DNA from: Desulfovibrio sp. ZJ209
Lineage (GTDB): Bacteria; Desulfobacterota; Desulfovibrionia; Desulfovibrionales; Desulfovibrionaceae
Length of the DNA stretch: 64,000 nt
Assembly (NCBI RefSeq): GCF_011039135.1
Contig: NZ_JAAKEJ010000002.1
Span: 186,001 to 250,000, forward strand
Reading direction: 5' to 3'
The notes under the pieces are model-generated. The model searched no databases and was not told the DNA's origin. It was given only the letters and a program-made list of their open reading frames with translations. Shown one piece after another: positions 25,661 to 33,537 of this stretch. Every line of letters starts with the position of its first letter. Position 1 is the first letter of the stretch. Both the position numbers and the translations under genes were made by a program.

Positions 25661-28360
25661 TTAGTGGTATTCCCCGTTGAGAAAGTTGGCGGCGAAGGTC
25701 TGGACGGCGGCCTCGCTGACCATGAGCATGTCCATCTGGCGCGTCATGATGAGCAGGCGCCCCAGCTGGTCGAGGCGGGAGCAGATCTCGAGCTTCGGGT
25801 ATTTCTGGAAGCGCGCGCGCACCCTATCATGGAGCACGTCGATGGTAAAGCCGAGCTCGCTCAGGATAAGGCCGATGCAGCGCGCCCGCCGCCCGCGCTG
25901 CACGTCGCCGGCGGCGCCGCCCGCGAACTCGAAGCGGATATAGTTCTTGTTCACCGTGTCTCCGCACCAGCTGTCAAGAATGGCGTAGTGGTAGCCCACC
26001 CGCGAGGAGAAATTGAGGTAGCGGTCGGACACGATGGCGTAGCTCCTGTCGCCGAAGCGCTGCCCGCCCTGGAGGTTGCCGCCGATCATGCTCTGCCCCA
26101 TGACCGAGAGGAAGCCGCGCATGTTCACCGGCCTGGGCCCCCGCGCCTGCACGGCCGGGTTCAGCATGCCGGCGAGCAGGTGCTTGAAGGGCACGCTGGT
26201 CACGTCTTCCGGCGTCACTTCGGGCCGGTGCGGCGGCTTGAGGCCCCCGCCGAGGTCGATGACGTAGAGGTCAAGCGGCACCGCGCACACGAGGCGGCTG
26301 GCCGCGCCCGCGCCGCCGCTTTCCGAAAGGCTGTCGGAAAGGAGGAACATCTCCGCGTAGCTCTTCTCGTGGGCGTAGCGCATGATGTCGTGCAGCGAGG
26401 TGCAGTTGGCCGGCGCGAAGAGCTCGGACTGCGGGTCGATGAGGTGCAGCGGCAGGATATAGGGCGCCACGCGCCGGAGCAGCACCTGCGCCGGGTTGTC
26501 GGCCTGGGGCGGCTGGCGGCGGCGCAGGCTCAAGGCCAGAAGCTCGGGCACCTCGCCCGCGAACACGCGGCCGAGCAGCGCGTCCACCGTGACCACCTCG
26601 CCGTCCGACAGCAGGCTCACGGCGCCGGGCACGTTCATGAGCGCGGGCACGCCGAACTCCCGGCAGAGGGAGGCGAGATGCCCGGTGAGGCTGCCCGTCT
26701 CGGCCACCAAGGCGGCCGCGCGCCGGAGCGCGGTCATCACATTGGGCGAGGAATGCTCGATGACCATCACCGCGCCCTCGGGGAAGTGCGTCAGGTCCTC
26801 GTTGGGATGGGCGTGCATCACCGGGCCGCAGCCCACGCCCCGGGCCGCGATGTCCGCCCCGAAGAGCAGGGGCCGCAAATGCCCCAGCGCGGGCAGGGTG
26901 CATTCCTCCGAGGCGCTGTCCGGGCTCGCGCAGTCAAGGCCCATGGGCCGCGCCTGGAGGAGCACGATGCGGTCGTCCTGGTCCACGGCCCATTCCATGT
27001 CCTGCGGATACTGGTAGTGGCGCTCGAGCGTGAGGGCCATGGCCGCGATGTCCGCGGCCTGCGCGTCGCTCAGGGAGGGCATGTCGCGCATGTCCTCGGG
27101 CACTTCCGTGAGCACGCATTCCGCATGCTCCCCGTGGCGCCGGAGCACCATCTCCATCTCCTTGTGCGCGATGACGCATTGCGTCACCTTGCCCGTGGCG
27201 CGCGAGACGAGCCACTGGTCCGGCGTGCCCGTGCCGTCGGCCACCATCTCCCCGAGGCCCCAGAGGCCGTTGATGAGCACGCAGTTGGAGCGCAGATCGA
27301 CAGGATGGCGCGAAAAGGCCACGCCGGCCGCCCGCGCGTCCACCATCTGTACGCAGCACAGGCCCATCCCGGTGGCGTCGAGCGCGTAGCCGTGCGCCGC
27401 CCTGTAGGTGAGGGCGCGCTCGGAAAACAGGCTCGCGATGACGGTCTTCATGGCCGTGAGCAGCTCCGGCCGCATGACGCCGAGCACGCTGTGGTACTGC
27501 CCGGCGAAGGACTGCACGCCGTCCTCGGCCACCGCGCTGGAGCGCAGGGCCGCCACCGCCTTGTCGCGGTCGTCGCCGAAGGCGTCGTCCCACGCGGCAT
27601 ACATGGCGCGGGCGAGGTCGTCGGGCACGGGCGCGGCCATGATGAAGCGCTCGGCCTCGCGCGCGGCTTTGCGGATGGTGGAGGGCTTTTCCACATCCAC
27701 CCGCCGCAAGGCCTCGTAGATGCGGCCGAAAAGGTCGCCGTTGCGCAAAAGGAAGATGGTCGCCGCCTTGATGGTCACGGCAAAGCCGCGCGGCACCGGC
27801 AGCCCGAGCATGTTCTTGAGCTCGCCGAGGTTGGCGTTCTTGCCGCCCACGATATAGGCCATGCTCGCGTCCACCTCGGAGAGGGGCACGGTGACGGTGC
27901 GCAGGTCGCCGCGGGTGTGGCTGCGCAACTCGCGCTCGATGCGGCCGCCGAGCGCCTTGGCCGCGCCCACGAGCTCGGTATGGCGGTTGCCGGACATGCC
28001 GTTGAGGCTCTCGGCCATGCGCTCGCAGAGAAAGACCGCGCGGCGCGCCTCCTTGCGCACTTCGCGCGTCTCGAGGCCGCGCTCGCCCTGCTGGGCCTGG
28101 GTGAGGGCCGCGAGGATGCCGGCGAGGTCGGCATTGGCCTGGAGCAGTTCCTTAAACGACGCATAGCGGCGGTTGAAGGCGGCCATGGCCTCGGCGCGGG
28201 AAAGGCCGCGGCGCGGGCGGAAAAAGCGCAGCAGGCGCTCGGCGAAGGTGGGCTTTTCGGGGGCCGCGCCTGAAGCGGGGCCGTTTTGCGCATCGTCCTT
28301 GCGGTCTTTGCGGGTCGCGCCTTCGGGCGCGGAACTTGTGCCGGTATGCTCGGGGGCCAT
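25661..28360 (-). CDS. PEP-synthase-like protein: PEP/pyruvate-binding and phosphohistidine-swivel domains, no PEP barrel
   Basis: 899 residues. A helical N-terminus (about 30-150) leads into the ATP-grasp PEP/pyruvate-binding domain (about 160-480: YIVGGKNANLGELKNMLGLP, ALRSSAVAEDGVQSFAGQYH, WAVDQDDRIVLLQARPM). A mobile swivel domain follows with its catalytic His near 561 in TGSLTGHLASLCREFGVPAL. PEP synthase and PPDK would then have a TIM barrel with GxGSNDLxQ; instead there are about 290 residues with no such motif. It can thus phosphorylate a His in principle, but the final acceptor is unknown. The ATG at 28360 is preferred to 28366 because GAGG lies 6 bases before it. Confidence 0.8.
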   Translation of the reverse strand: MAPEHTGTSSAPEGATRKDRKDDAQNGPASGAAPEKPTFAERLLRFFRPRRGLSRAEAMAAFNRRYASFKELLQANADLAGILAALTQAQQGERGLETREVRKEARRAVFLCERMAESLNGMSGNRHTELVGAAKALGGRIERELRSHTRGDLRTVTVPLSEVDASMAYIVGGKNANLGELKNMLGLPVPRGFAVTIKAATIFLLRNGDLFGRIYEALRRVDVEKPSTIRKAAREAERFIMAAPVPDDLARAMYAAWDDAFGDDRDKAVAALRSSAVAEDGVQSFAGQYHSVLGVMRPELLTAMKTVIASLFSERALTYRAAHGYALDATGMGLCCVQMVDARAAGVAFSRHPVDLRSNCVLINGLWGLGEMVADGTGTPDQWLVSRATGKVTQCVIAHKEMEMVLRRHGEHAECVLTEVPEDMRDMPSLSDAQAADIAAMALTLERHYQYPQDMEWAVDQDDRIVLLQARPMGLDCASPDSASEECTLPALGHLRPLLFGADIAARGVGCGPVMHAHPNEDLTHFPEGAVMVIEHSSPNVMTALRRAAALVAETGSLTGHLASLCREFGVPALMNVPGAVSLLSDGEVVTVDALLGRVFAGEVPELLALSLRRRQPPQADNPAQVLLRRVAPYILPLHLIDPQSELFAPANCTSLHDIMRYAHEKSYAEMFLLSDSLSESGGAGAASRLVCAVPLDLYVIDLGGGLKPPHRPEVTPEDVTSVPFKHLLAGMLNPAVQARGPRPVNMRGFLSVMGQSMIGGNLQGGQRFGDRSYAIVSDRYLNFSSRVGYHYAILDSWCGDTVNKNYIRFEFAGGAAGDVQRGRRARCIGLILSELGFTIDVLHDRVRARFQKYPKLEICSRLDQLGRLLIMTRQMDMLMVSEAAVQTFAANFLNGEYH

Positions 28361-28504
28361 GGGCATCCTCGCGTCATGGTGAAAAAATACGCCGGGCCGC
28401 GCCCGGACGCGCGGAAGCGCGCCGTTCCTAGCCTAGGTGAGAACGCGGCCCCGCGCAAGCCGCCCGGAGGGCGCCGCCGGAGCGCGGAACATGCCCGGAC
28501 GGGC

Positions 28505-28533
28505 TTGCCATTATTTTCACATCCGGGTATAAG
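28505..28533 (+). promoter_or_regulatory. Sigma-70 promoter of the TauE/SafE operon
   Basis: TTGCCA (28505-28510), 17-base spacer and TATAAG (28528-28533). It predicts a leader of about 137 bases before the small membrane protein. The rest of 28361-28676 contains no supported gene; an imperfect GAGGC/GCCTC hairpin lies in the leader. Confidence 0.65.
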
Positions 28534-28676
28534 GCTGGCACTAGGCTTAGGATTTTGTGGCAGAATGGAAGTACCGCCACGGTTCGCGCCGCGTCCCCAT
28601 CCTGGCGCGAGGCCCCCCTGCCGTTGTGTGCGGGATGCCTCCATTCCCTGGATTCCCCTTTCCGCTGGAGGATGTC

Positions 28677-28979
28677 ATGAGGAAACTGCGCCGACTGTGG
28701 ACCTGGATCTTGGGCTGCGCGCTCGTCTTGCCCGCCCTGATGCCTTCAATCGCCCTTGCCGCCAAGAAGAAAGCCGATGTCGTCATCGTGGCCGACACCC
28801 GCAAGCTCGACGGCATCCTTTACTGGTGGGCGGAAATGTATAACGAGAGCCACCTGCTCTTCGCCATCATGACCATGGTCATCATCCCCATCATCGGCTG
28901 CATCCTCGGCTGGCTCGCCGATATCGTCATGTCGCACATCGGCATCGACCTCAAACACCGCGAACTGGCGGAAAAGTAG
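28677..28979 (+). CDS. Small membrane protein of the TauE/SafE operon
   Basis: 100 residues from an ATG with GGAGGATGTC before it. It has an N-terminal signal or anchor (LWTWILGCALVLPALMPSIA) and a second hydrophobic helix (FAIMTMVIIPIIGCILGWLA), with a short charged tail. I do not recognise a named family. It lies 18 bases before the TauE/SafE gene and is probably a companion or accessory subunit of that transporter. Confidence 0.7.
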   Translation: MRKLRRLWTWILGCALVLPALMPSIALAAKKKADVVIVADTRKLDGILYWWAEMYNESHLLFAIMTMVIIPIIGCILGWLADIVMSHIGIDLKHRELAEK

Positions 28980-28997
28980 CCCGGAAAGGAGGCACTC

Positions 28998-30062
28998 ATG
29001 GACTGGCTGTATATCTTGATGCCCATTTCCGGTGTGATGATCTTCTGGCCCGGCCTGATCATTCTTGGTCTCGGCGTGGGCATCATCGGCGGCTTCTTCG
29101 GCCTGGGCGGCGCCTGGATGGTCACGCCGGGCCTCAACATCCTCGGCTTCCCCATGGCTTTCGCCATCGGTACGGACGTGGCCCAGATGGCGGGCAAGTC
29201 GCTCATCTCCACCATGCGCCACGGCAAGTTCGGCAACGTGGACTACCTGCTCGGCATCACCATGCTCATCGGTACTGTGGTGGGCGTGGAAATCGGCGCC
29301 CAGATGGTCATGTGGCTCGAGCGCATCGGCTCGGTGGACAAGGTCGTCCGCTGGCTCTATGTGGTGCTGCTCGTGCTGCTCGCCTGGCTCGTCTTCCATG
29401 ACGTGTGGCTGCGCCGCAAGAAGGAGCGCGAAGCCGCGGCCCAGCACAAGGAACTCGACAAGGCCGCCGTGGGCGTGGACTGGGCGAGCAAGCTCCAGGC
29501 CATCCACATCCCGCCTGTCGTGCACTTCAAGAACGCGGGCATCACCTGCTCCGCGTGGCTGCCCATCACGGTGAGCCTCTTCACCGGCTGGCTCGCCGGT
29601 ATCCTCGGCATCGGCGGCGGCCTCATCCGCATGCCCGCCCTCGTCTACCTCGTGGGCTGCCCGACCCACCTCGCGGTCGGCACGGACCTCTTTGAAGTGG
29701 CCATCTCCGGCCTCTACGGCACGGCCTCCTACGCCTACAAGGGCCGCGTGGAGCTCATGGCCGCCCTGATCATGCTCTGCGGCGCGGCCATCGGCGCGCA
29801 GATCGGCGTGGTCGCCACCAAGTACGTCAAGGGCTACGGCATCCGCTTCGTGTTCGGCCTGGCCGTGCTCGGCTGCCTCATGTCCGTCGTGCTCAAGCTC
29901 CTCCAGGCCGAATTCCCGTCCTGGGGCTGGCTGCTCGGCCCCTTGGCCACCGTGGAAGTGCTCGGCTTCGTGAGCGCCATCTCCATTTACATCGCCGTGC
30001 GCATGGTGCAGGGCGCCAAGGCGGAATTGGCCGCCAAGAAGCAACAGGCCGCCGGCAACTAG
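28998..30062 (+). CDS. TauE/SafE-family anion exporter
   Basis: 354 residues, inner-membrane, about eight to nine helices. The internal repeat typical of TauE/SafE is present: GVGIIGGFFGLGGAWMVTPG (first half) and GWLAGILGIGGGLIRMPALV (second half). A charged cytoplasmic loop (RRKKEREAAAQHKELDKAAV) separates the halves. Family members export sulfite, sulfoacetate or other sulfur-containing anions, or take up related organic anions. In a sulfate reducer an inorganic or organic sulfur anion is plausible but unproven. SD AAGGAGG. Operon with the genes on both sides. Confidence 0.9.
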   Translation: MDWLYILMPISGVMIFWPGLIILGLGVGIIGGFFGLGGAWMVTPGLNILGFPMAFAIGTDVAQMAGKSLISTMRHGKFGNVDYLLGITMLIGTVVGVEIGAQMVMWLERIGSVDKVVRWLYVVLLVLLAWLVFHDVWLRRKKEREAAAQHKELDKAAVGVDWASKLQAIHIPPVVHFKNAGITCSAWLPITVSLFTGWLAGILGIGGGLIRMPALVYLVGCPTHLAVGTDLFEVAISGLYGTASYAYKGRVELMAALIMLCGAAIGAQIGVVATKYVKGYGIRFVFGLAVLGCLMSVVLKLLQAEFPSWGWLLGPLATVEVLGFVSAISIYIAVRMVQGAKAELAAKKQQAAGN

Positions 30063-30074
30063 GAGGAGAACGCC

Positions 30075-30662
30075 ATGAAAATTCGGAGTTTGCTGCTTTC
30101 GCTGGTGCTGGTCCTCTCCTTCGCGCTGGCCGCCTGCGACTTTGACGGCGGCGTGGAACAGGGCCGCACCGTGGGCTATGACGAAGCCAACAAGACTATC
30201 ACCATGGTGGTGGACACCACCCTCGACCAGCACAACCCGCATTACAGCGGCGGCGTCCACACCTTCAAGTTGCCCACCGACCCGCGCGACATGGGCCCGG
30301 CCCCCGTGGAGGGCGGCCGCCTCATGCTCGAGATGGACAAGGGCATGATGCTCTACTATGACCGCGACGACCAGAAGGTCAAGGAAATGCCCGTCGAGTT
30401 CGTCAACGTGCAGAAGGGCGTCACCGCGAAGGCCGCGGCCGGCAAGAAGTTCCCCATCGTGGACAAGGCCGCCTGCACCGTGACCGTGTATTCCCCGAGG
30501 CTCGAGTCCATCGTGACCTTCAAGGTGCCCGAGAGCGACATCGACCTGCCGGAATATGTCTGGACGGCCGGCGACGAGGCGCGCATCGCCTTCCGCAAGG
30601 AAAACAAGAACCAGGCCATCCGCTTCATGAACGTCTCCAAGACGAGCATCTTCACCCGCTAG
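30075..30662 (+). CDS. Lipoprotein of the TauE/SafE operon (DUF4881-like)
   Basis: 195 residues, 12 bases after the TauE/SafE stop with AGGAGG upstream. Type II signal peptide (LLLSLVLVLSFALAAC, lipid Cys at about 21), then a beta-rich domain (GRTVGYDEANKTITMVVDTT, VTVYSPRLESIVTFKVPESD). I recall a Desulfovibrio-specific family like this (DUF4881) but cannot confirm it here. Its operon place suggests a periplasmic partner of the transporter. Confidence 0.7.
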   Translation: MKIRSLLLSLVLVLSFALAACDFDGGVEQGRTVGYDEANKTITMVVDTTLDQHNPHYSGGVHTFKLPTDPRDMGPAPVEGGRLMLEMDKGMMLYYDRDDQKVKEMPVEFVNVQKGVTAKAAAGKKFPIVDKAACTVTVYSPRLESIVTFKVPESDIDLPEYVWTAGDEARIAFRKENKNQAIRFMNVSKTSIFTR

Positions 30663-30757
30663 TGACACCCTCCCGCGCGGGGCCGTGGACTGCGGCCCCG
30701 CGCGGGCTCATCACGGAAATGGCTGTGCCGCTCTCATGCGGTCAATGGGGTTCCCTA

Positions 30758-31064
30758 TCCCGTCTGGAGCGAAGCGGAAGACGGGTGCGAGTGCCGGAAG
30801 AATCCTAAAAAATAAGATTTTTTGCTGCTTGCTTGGAAGATAAAAATTGCGCTAGCCGTTGGTGAGTCCACGAGCCTTACGGATAGCGACAGTGGCATCG
30901 TTGGCTAACTGTTACGGTAACTTGCTGCTGCCTTCATCCGTAGCTTCCTTCGTCGCAACGGCTGAAGCTCCGCAGGGAGTGTACTCAAGTACTCGACCGA
31001 AGAAATTTTTTTCTGACGCAGCCGGAACCTGAAAGGCTGTTTTTGACGGATACTTTCGGCGTTC
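30758..31064 (+). repeat. Modular intergenic repeat, copy D
   Basis: Full set M1-M2-M3-M4-M5 in transcription direction, between the lipoprotein stop and the small membrane protein at 31128. M5 reads GGATACTTTCGGCGTT and ends 64 bases before that start. M3 lacks the AAGGAAG tail seen in copy A. No gene is seen elsewhere in 30663-31127. Confidence 0.86.
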
Positions 31065-31127
31065 AGAAAGTACAGGGACACCAACAAAAGCCGTGTGCAA
31101 CAAAACCCAAAGGCGCACGGGAGGCGC

Positions 31128-31439
31128 ATGAACAGCTACAAGCAGTCGCTCTATGCGGGCATCATCCGCATCCTCGCCAATGTGCTCATGGTGGGCGCGC
31201 TCTTCTTCGCCATGCGCGAGGCCGCCCTGCCCTCTCCGTGGCCCTCGGAGGCCGTGTTCTGCGCCTGGTTCTTCGGCATCACCATCCCGCTCTGGGGCGC
31301 GGCATGCCTCCTCACACGCCGCATCCGCCGCCAATTCCCCGCTGAATTCGAGAGCCTTGTGGAACTGCCGCGCAAGGGCCCGCAGCTCGTGCGCTGGCGC
31401 GTGCTCGACGAGGCTTCCCGCATGGCGCCCGCGCGCTGA
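31128..31439 (+). CDS. Small two-helix membrane protein
   Basis: 103 residues from the ATG with GGGAGG upstream. Two hydrophobic helices (LYAGIIRILANVLMVGALFF, EAVFCAWFFGITIPLWGAAC) followed by a basic tail (RRIRRQFPAEFESL). No family recognised. It ends 2 bases before the next membrane protein and is probably its operon partner. Confidence 0.65.
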   Translation: MNSYKQSLYAGIIRILANVLMVGALFFAMREAALPSPWPSEAVFCAWFFGITIPLWGAACLLTRRIRRQFPAEFESLVELPRKGPQLVRWRVLDEASRMAPAR

Positions 31440-31441
31440 CC

Positions 31442-32296
31442 ATGCCCGCGGCCTCCATGCGACCCGAGTTCGATCCCCGTCCCTGGCAGGCCGCCGCGCT
31501 CGCGCGCACGCGGCAGCACCGCCTCGGCCTTGTGAGCGGCATCCTGCTCGCCGTGGCCCTGCTCGGGCTCTTTGACGGCCTTTTGGCCGAAATGCGCGCG
31601 GGCGCAAACCAGCTCGAGCTCTTGCCCGGCGAGAGCCTGACCCTTTCCGGGCCGGCGGCGCTGAAAAATCCCGTCTCAAGCGACCTCGTGGCGCGCCTAA
31701 GCCCGCCGGACGCGCCCCTGCGCTTCACCCTCGAAGGCTTTTTCACCGGCTACTGGTTCGGCAACGGCATGTGGCGCGGCGAGGTCATGGCCGAGCCCGA
31801 GGCCGCGCCCGGCACTTACGGCCTGCGCGTCACCTTCAGGGGCGCGGTGGGCCAGGCGCCGCAGGTCTATACCCTCATCGTCCACGAGGACGCCGCGGCC
31901 CGGCGCGAAGCCTCGCTCTCCTTCCTCCGATGCCTGGCGGGCGTGAACCCCTTTGTGCTCGCGGCACTCTGCGGCGGGGCGGGCGTCCTGCTCGGCGGCG
32001 CCACCTATGCCTTCGGCCGCCGCCATGTGCGGCTTTTGGCAGAGCTCGGGTGCAGCGAGGTCTACCGCGCGGCCCCGGCGGGCGCGGGCCTGCGCCTCTG
32101 GTGCCTTGCGGCCAAGGCCATGGCCCCGCGCCCCGGAACTCTCTGCCCGGTGCTGGACGCGGATGGCGCGGCCATCGGCGAGGCCCGGGCCGGGCAGTGG
32201 CGCAAGGGCAGCCTGGAACTCACCTTGCCCGCCGCGCGCCCGCTCCCCGAAGGAAGCCTCGTCCGCCTGCGAACACCCGCCACGCGCGGCCAGTAG
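31442..32296 (+). CDS. Hypothetical membrane protein
   Basis: 284 residues; unknown family. One helix near the N-terminus ([20 protein letters not shown], about 29-48), a beta-rich extracytoplasmic region (50-150; [40 protein letters not shown]), a second helix ([20 protein letters not shown], about 173-192) and a cytoplasmic tail of about 90 residues. The pair with the preceding small membrane protein looks like a complex. MRPEF five codons in is an alternative start. Confidence 0.6.
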   Translation: MPAASMRPEFDPRPWQAAALARTRQHRLGLVSGILLAVALLGLFDGLLAEMRAGANQLELLPGESLTLSGPAALKNPVSSDLVARLSPPDAPLRFTLEGFFTGYWFGNGMWRGEVMAEPEAAPGTYGLRVTFRGAVGQAPQVYTLIVHEDAAARREASLSFLRCLAGVNPFVLAALCGGAGVLLGGATYAFGRRHVRLLAELGCSEVYRAAPAGAGLRLWCLAAKAMAPRPGTLCPVLDADGAAIGEARAGQWRKGSLELTLPAARPLPEGSLVRLRTPATRGQ

Positions 32297-32315
32297 CTGT
32301 CTTTTGGATGCGGGC

Positions 32316-32332
32316 GCGGGGCGGAGCCCCGC
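32316..32332 (+). terminator. GC hairpin after the membrane protein pair
   Basis: GCGGGGC (32316-32322), GGA loop, GCCCCGC (32326-32332), extended by flanking AT pairs. Only a pyrimidine-rich stretch follows, not a pure T run, so it is a possible rather than a certain terminator. A C-rich tract with imperfect CTCC repeats covers 32338-32396. Confidence 0.4.
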
Positions 32333-32402
32333 ATCTTCCTCCCCACCACCAACCTCCCCGCCTCCACCCTCCCCGGCTCCAACCTCTCCGGCCCCCGCGG
32401 CC

Positions 32403-32431
32403 TTGCCCGGCGGGGCGGCATGGGCTATGCT
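32403..32431 (+). promoter_or_regulatory. Promoter of the SEC-C protein gene
   Basis: TTGCCC (32403-32408), 17-base spacer and TATGCT (32426-32431). The predicted start of transcription falls inside the palindrome that follows. Confidence 0.5.
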
Positions 32432-32460
32432 TTTGCAGCCGGCAGAGTGCCGGTTGCAAA
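32432..32460 (+). promoter_or_regulatory. Palindrome overlapping the transcript start, putative operator or hairpin
   Basis: TTTGCAGCCGGCA (32432-32444), GAG, TGCCGGTTGCAAA (32448-32460): 13-base arms with one non-Watson-Crick position, which is a G-U wobble in RNA. It sits directly after the -10 box and 16 bases before the ATG, the usual place for a repressor operator. Confidence 0.5.
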
Positions 32461-32475
32461 CCCAAGGCGGTCATC

Positions 32476-33048
32476 ATGTCCCGCGCGCGGCCCGAGTCCC
32501 CGGCATCATCCTCCACCCCATCCCCGGCAGCGGTTCCGGCTAAAGCGCCCTGCCCCTGCGGCAGCGGCAAGGCCCTTGGCGCCTGCTGCGGCCCTTATCT
32601 GGAGGGCGCCGCGTGGCCGGAGACCGCCGAGGCGCTCATGCGCTCGCGCTATACGGCCTATGCGCTCGGCAACTATCCGTGGCTCGTGGAGACGACCCAC
32701 CCCGGCGCCCGGGCGGACGTGAGCGCGGAAGGGCTCGCGCAACAATGCAAGGGAGTGCGCTGGCTCCGGCTGGATGTGGAAAAATGCGTGGACGCCACCG
32801 AGCCCGGGGACGCGGACATGGTGGAATTTCACGCCCTGTACGAGCTCGACGGCGTGGTGCGCCAGATCGGCGAGCGCAGCGCCTTCGTGCGCGATGGGGG
32901 CAGGCTGTACTACATGGACGGCACGGCGCTCCGGCCCGCGGCCTACAGGCGCGAGGCGCCCAAGGTGGGCAGGAACGACCCGTGCCCCTGCGGCAGCGGC
33001 AGGAAATACAAGAAATGCTGCGGCCGCAACTCGGGAGACGCCGCATGA
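32476..33048 (+). CDS. YchJ-like protein with two SEC-C zinc motifs
   Basis: 190 residues. N-terminal SEC-C motif [16 protein letters not shown], central NTF2-like/YchJ domain ([20 protein letters not shown], then [20 protein letters not shown]) and a second SEC-C motif at the C-terminus ([17 protein letters not shown]). SEC-C motifs bind zinc and often mediate contact with SecB or ribosomes; the role of YchJ itself is unknown. AAGGCGG serves as ribosome site. The next gene overlaps its stop (ATGA). Confidence 0.9.
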   Translation: MSRARPESPASSSTPSPAAVPAKAPCPCGSGKALGACCGPYLEGAAWPETAEALMRSRYTAYALGNYPWLVETTHPGARADVSAEGLAQQCKGVRWLRLDVEKCVDATEPGDADMVEFHALYELDGVVRQIGERSAFVRDGGRLYYMDGTALRPAAYRREAPKVGRNDPCPCGSGRKYKKCCGRNSGDAA

Positions 33049-33527
33049 GGGAGCGGCCGCCCTTGCGCAGCGCCCCGCTGGCGGCGCGGCGTTTTTGCCT
33101 CGACTGCCAGGGCGCGTCGCCGGGGGCGGTGCGCAGTTGCGCGGATAGAGCCTGCCCGCTCTGGGAGTGGCGGCTGCCGCCCGCTGCCCGCGAGGCATCG
33201 GGAGCCGGCGGCGCGTGCAGCGACACAGCGCGGGCCGTGCTCCGGGCCATCCGGCGGCAATGCGTGACGTGCGCGGGCAGCCGCGGCGATGTGCGGGCCT
33301 GCGCCGCGCGCGAGGACTGCGCCCTGTGGTCCTACCGTTTCGGTGTGCGCCCGCGCACCTACAGGGAGGTGCGGCGGCGCTTTTTCGCGCCGCGCGAGCT
33401 CGACCTGCCGCTGGCGCCGGCCGCAGCCCGGCCGGGCGCGGCAGAAGATTTTTTGCGGGCGCCCGCGCCCGTGCTGGCGATGAAGGCTTGTCCACAACGG
33501 GGAGATATTCCTGCAAAAACTGTGTGA
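33045..33527 (+). CDS. Cys-rich protein with two tandem four-Cys motifs
   Basis: 160 residues; no named family recognised. Two copies of the same pattern are visible: [16 protein letters not shown] followed by CPLWEWR, and [16 protein letters not shown] followed by CALWSYRFG, i.e. C-x2-C, about ten residues, C-x4-C and a Leu-Trp-x-x-Arg tail. This suggests two small zinc (or Fe-S) knuckles. Arg-rich throughout, so nucleic-acid contact is possible. Overlaps the SEC-C gene by 4 bases and is followed 10 bases later by pgi. Confidence 0.7.
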   Translation: MRERPPLRSAPLAARRFCLDCQGASPGAVRSCADRACPLWEWRLPPAAREASGAGGACSDTARAVLRAIRRQCVTCAGSRGDVRACAAREDCALWSYRFGVRPRTYREVRRRFFAPRELDLPLAPAAARPGAAEDFLRAPAPVLAMKACPQRGDIPAKTV

Positions 33528-33537
33528 GGAGGTAGCC

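Noticed and set aside
28535-28550. Sigma-54 promoter at TGGCAC upstream of the TauE/SafE operon
   Set aside because: The -12 element is missing (TTAGG instead of TTGCA); the sigma-70 promoter just upstream fits better.
25385-30668. Long antisense frames opposite the swivel-domain gene and the TauE/SafE operon
   Set aside because: His/Ala/Gly-rich shadow composition, no start signals and no family motifs.
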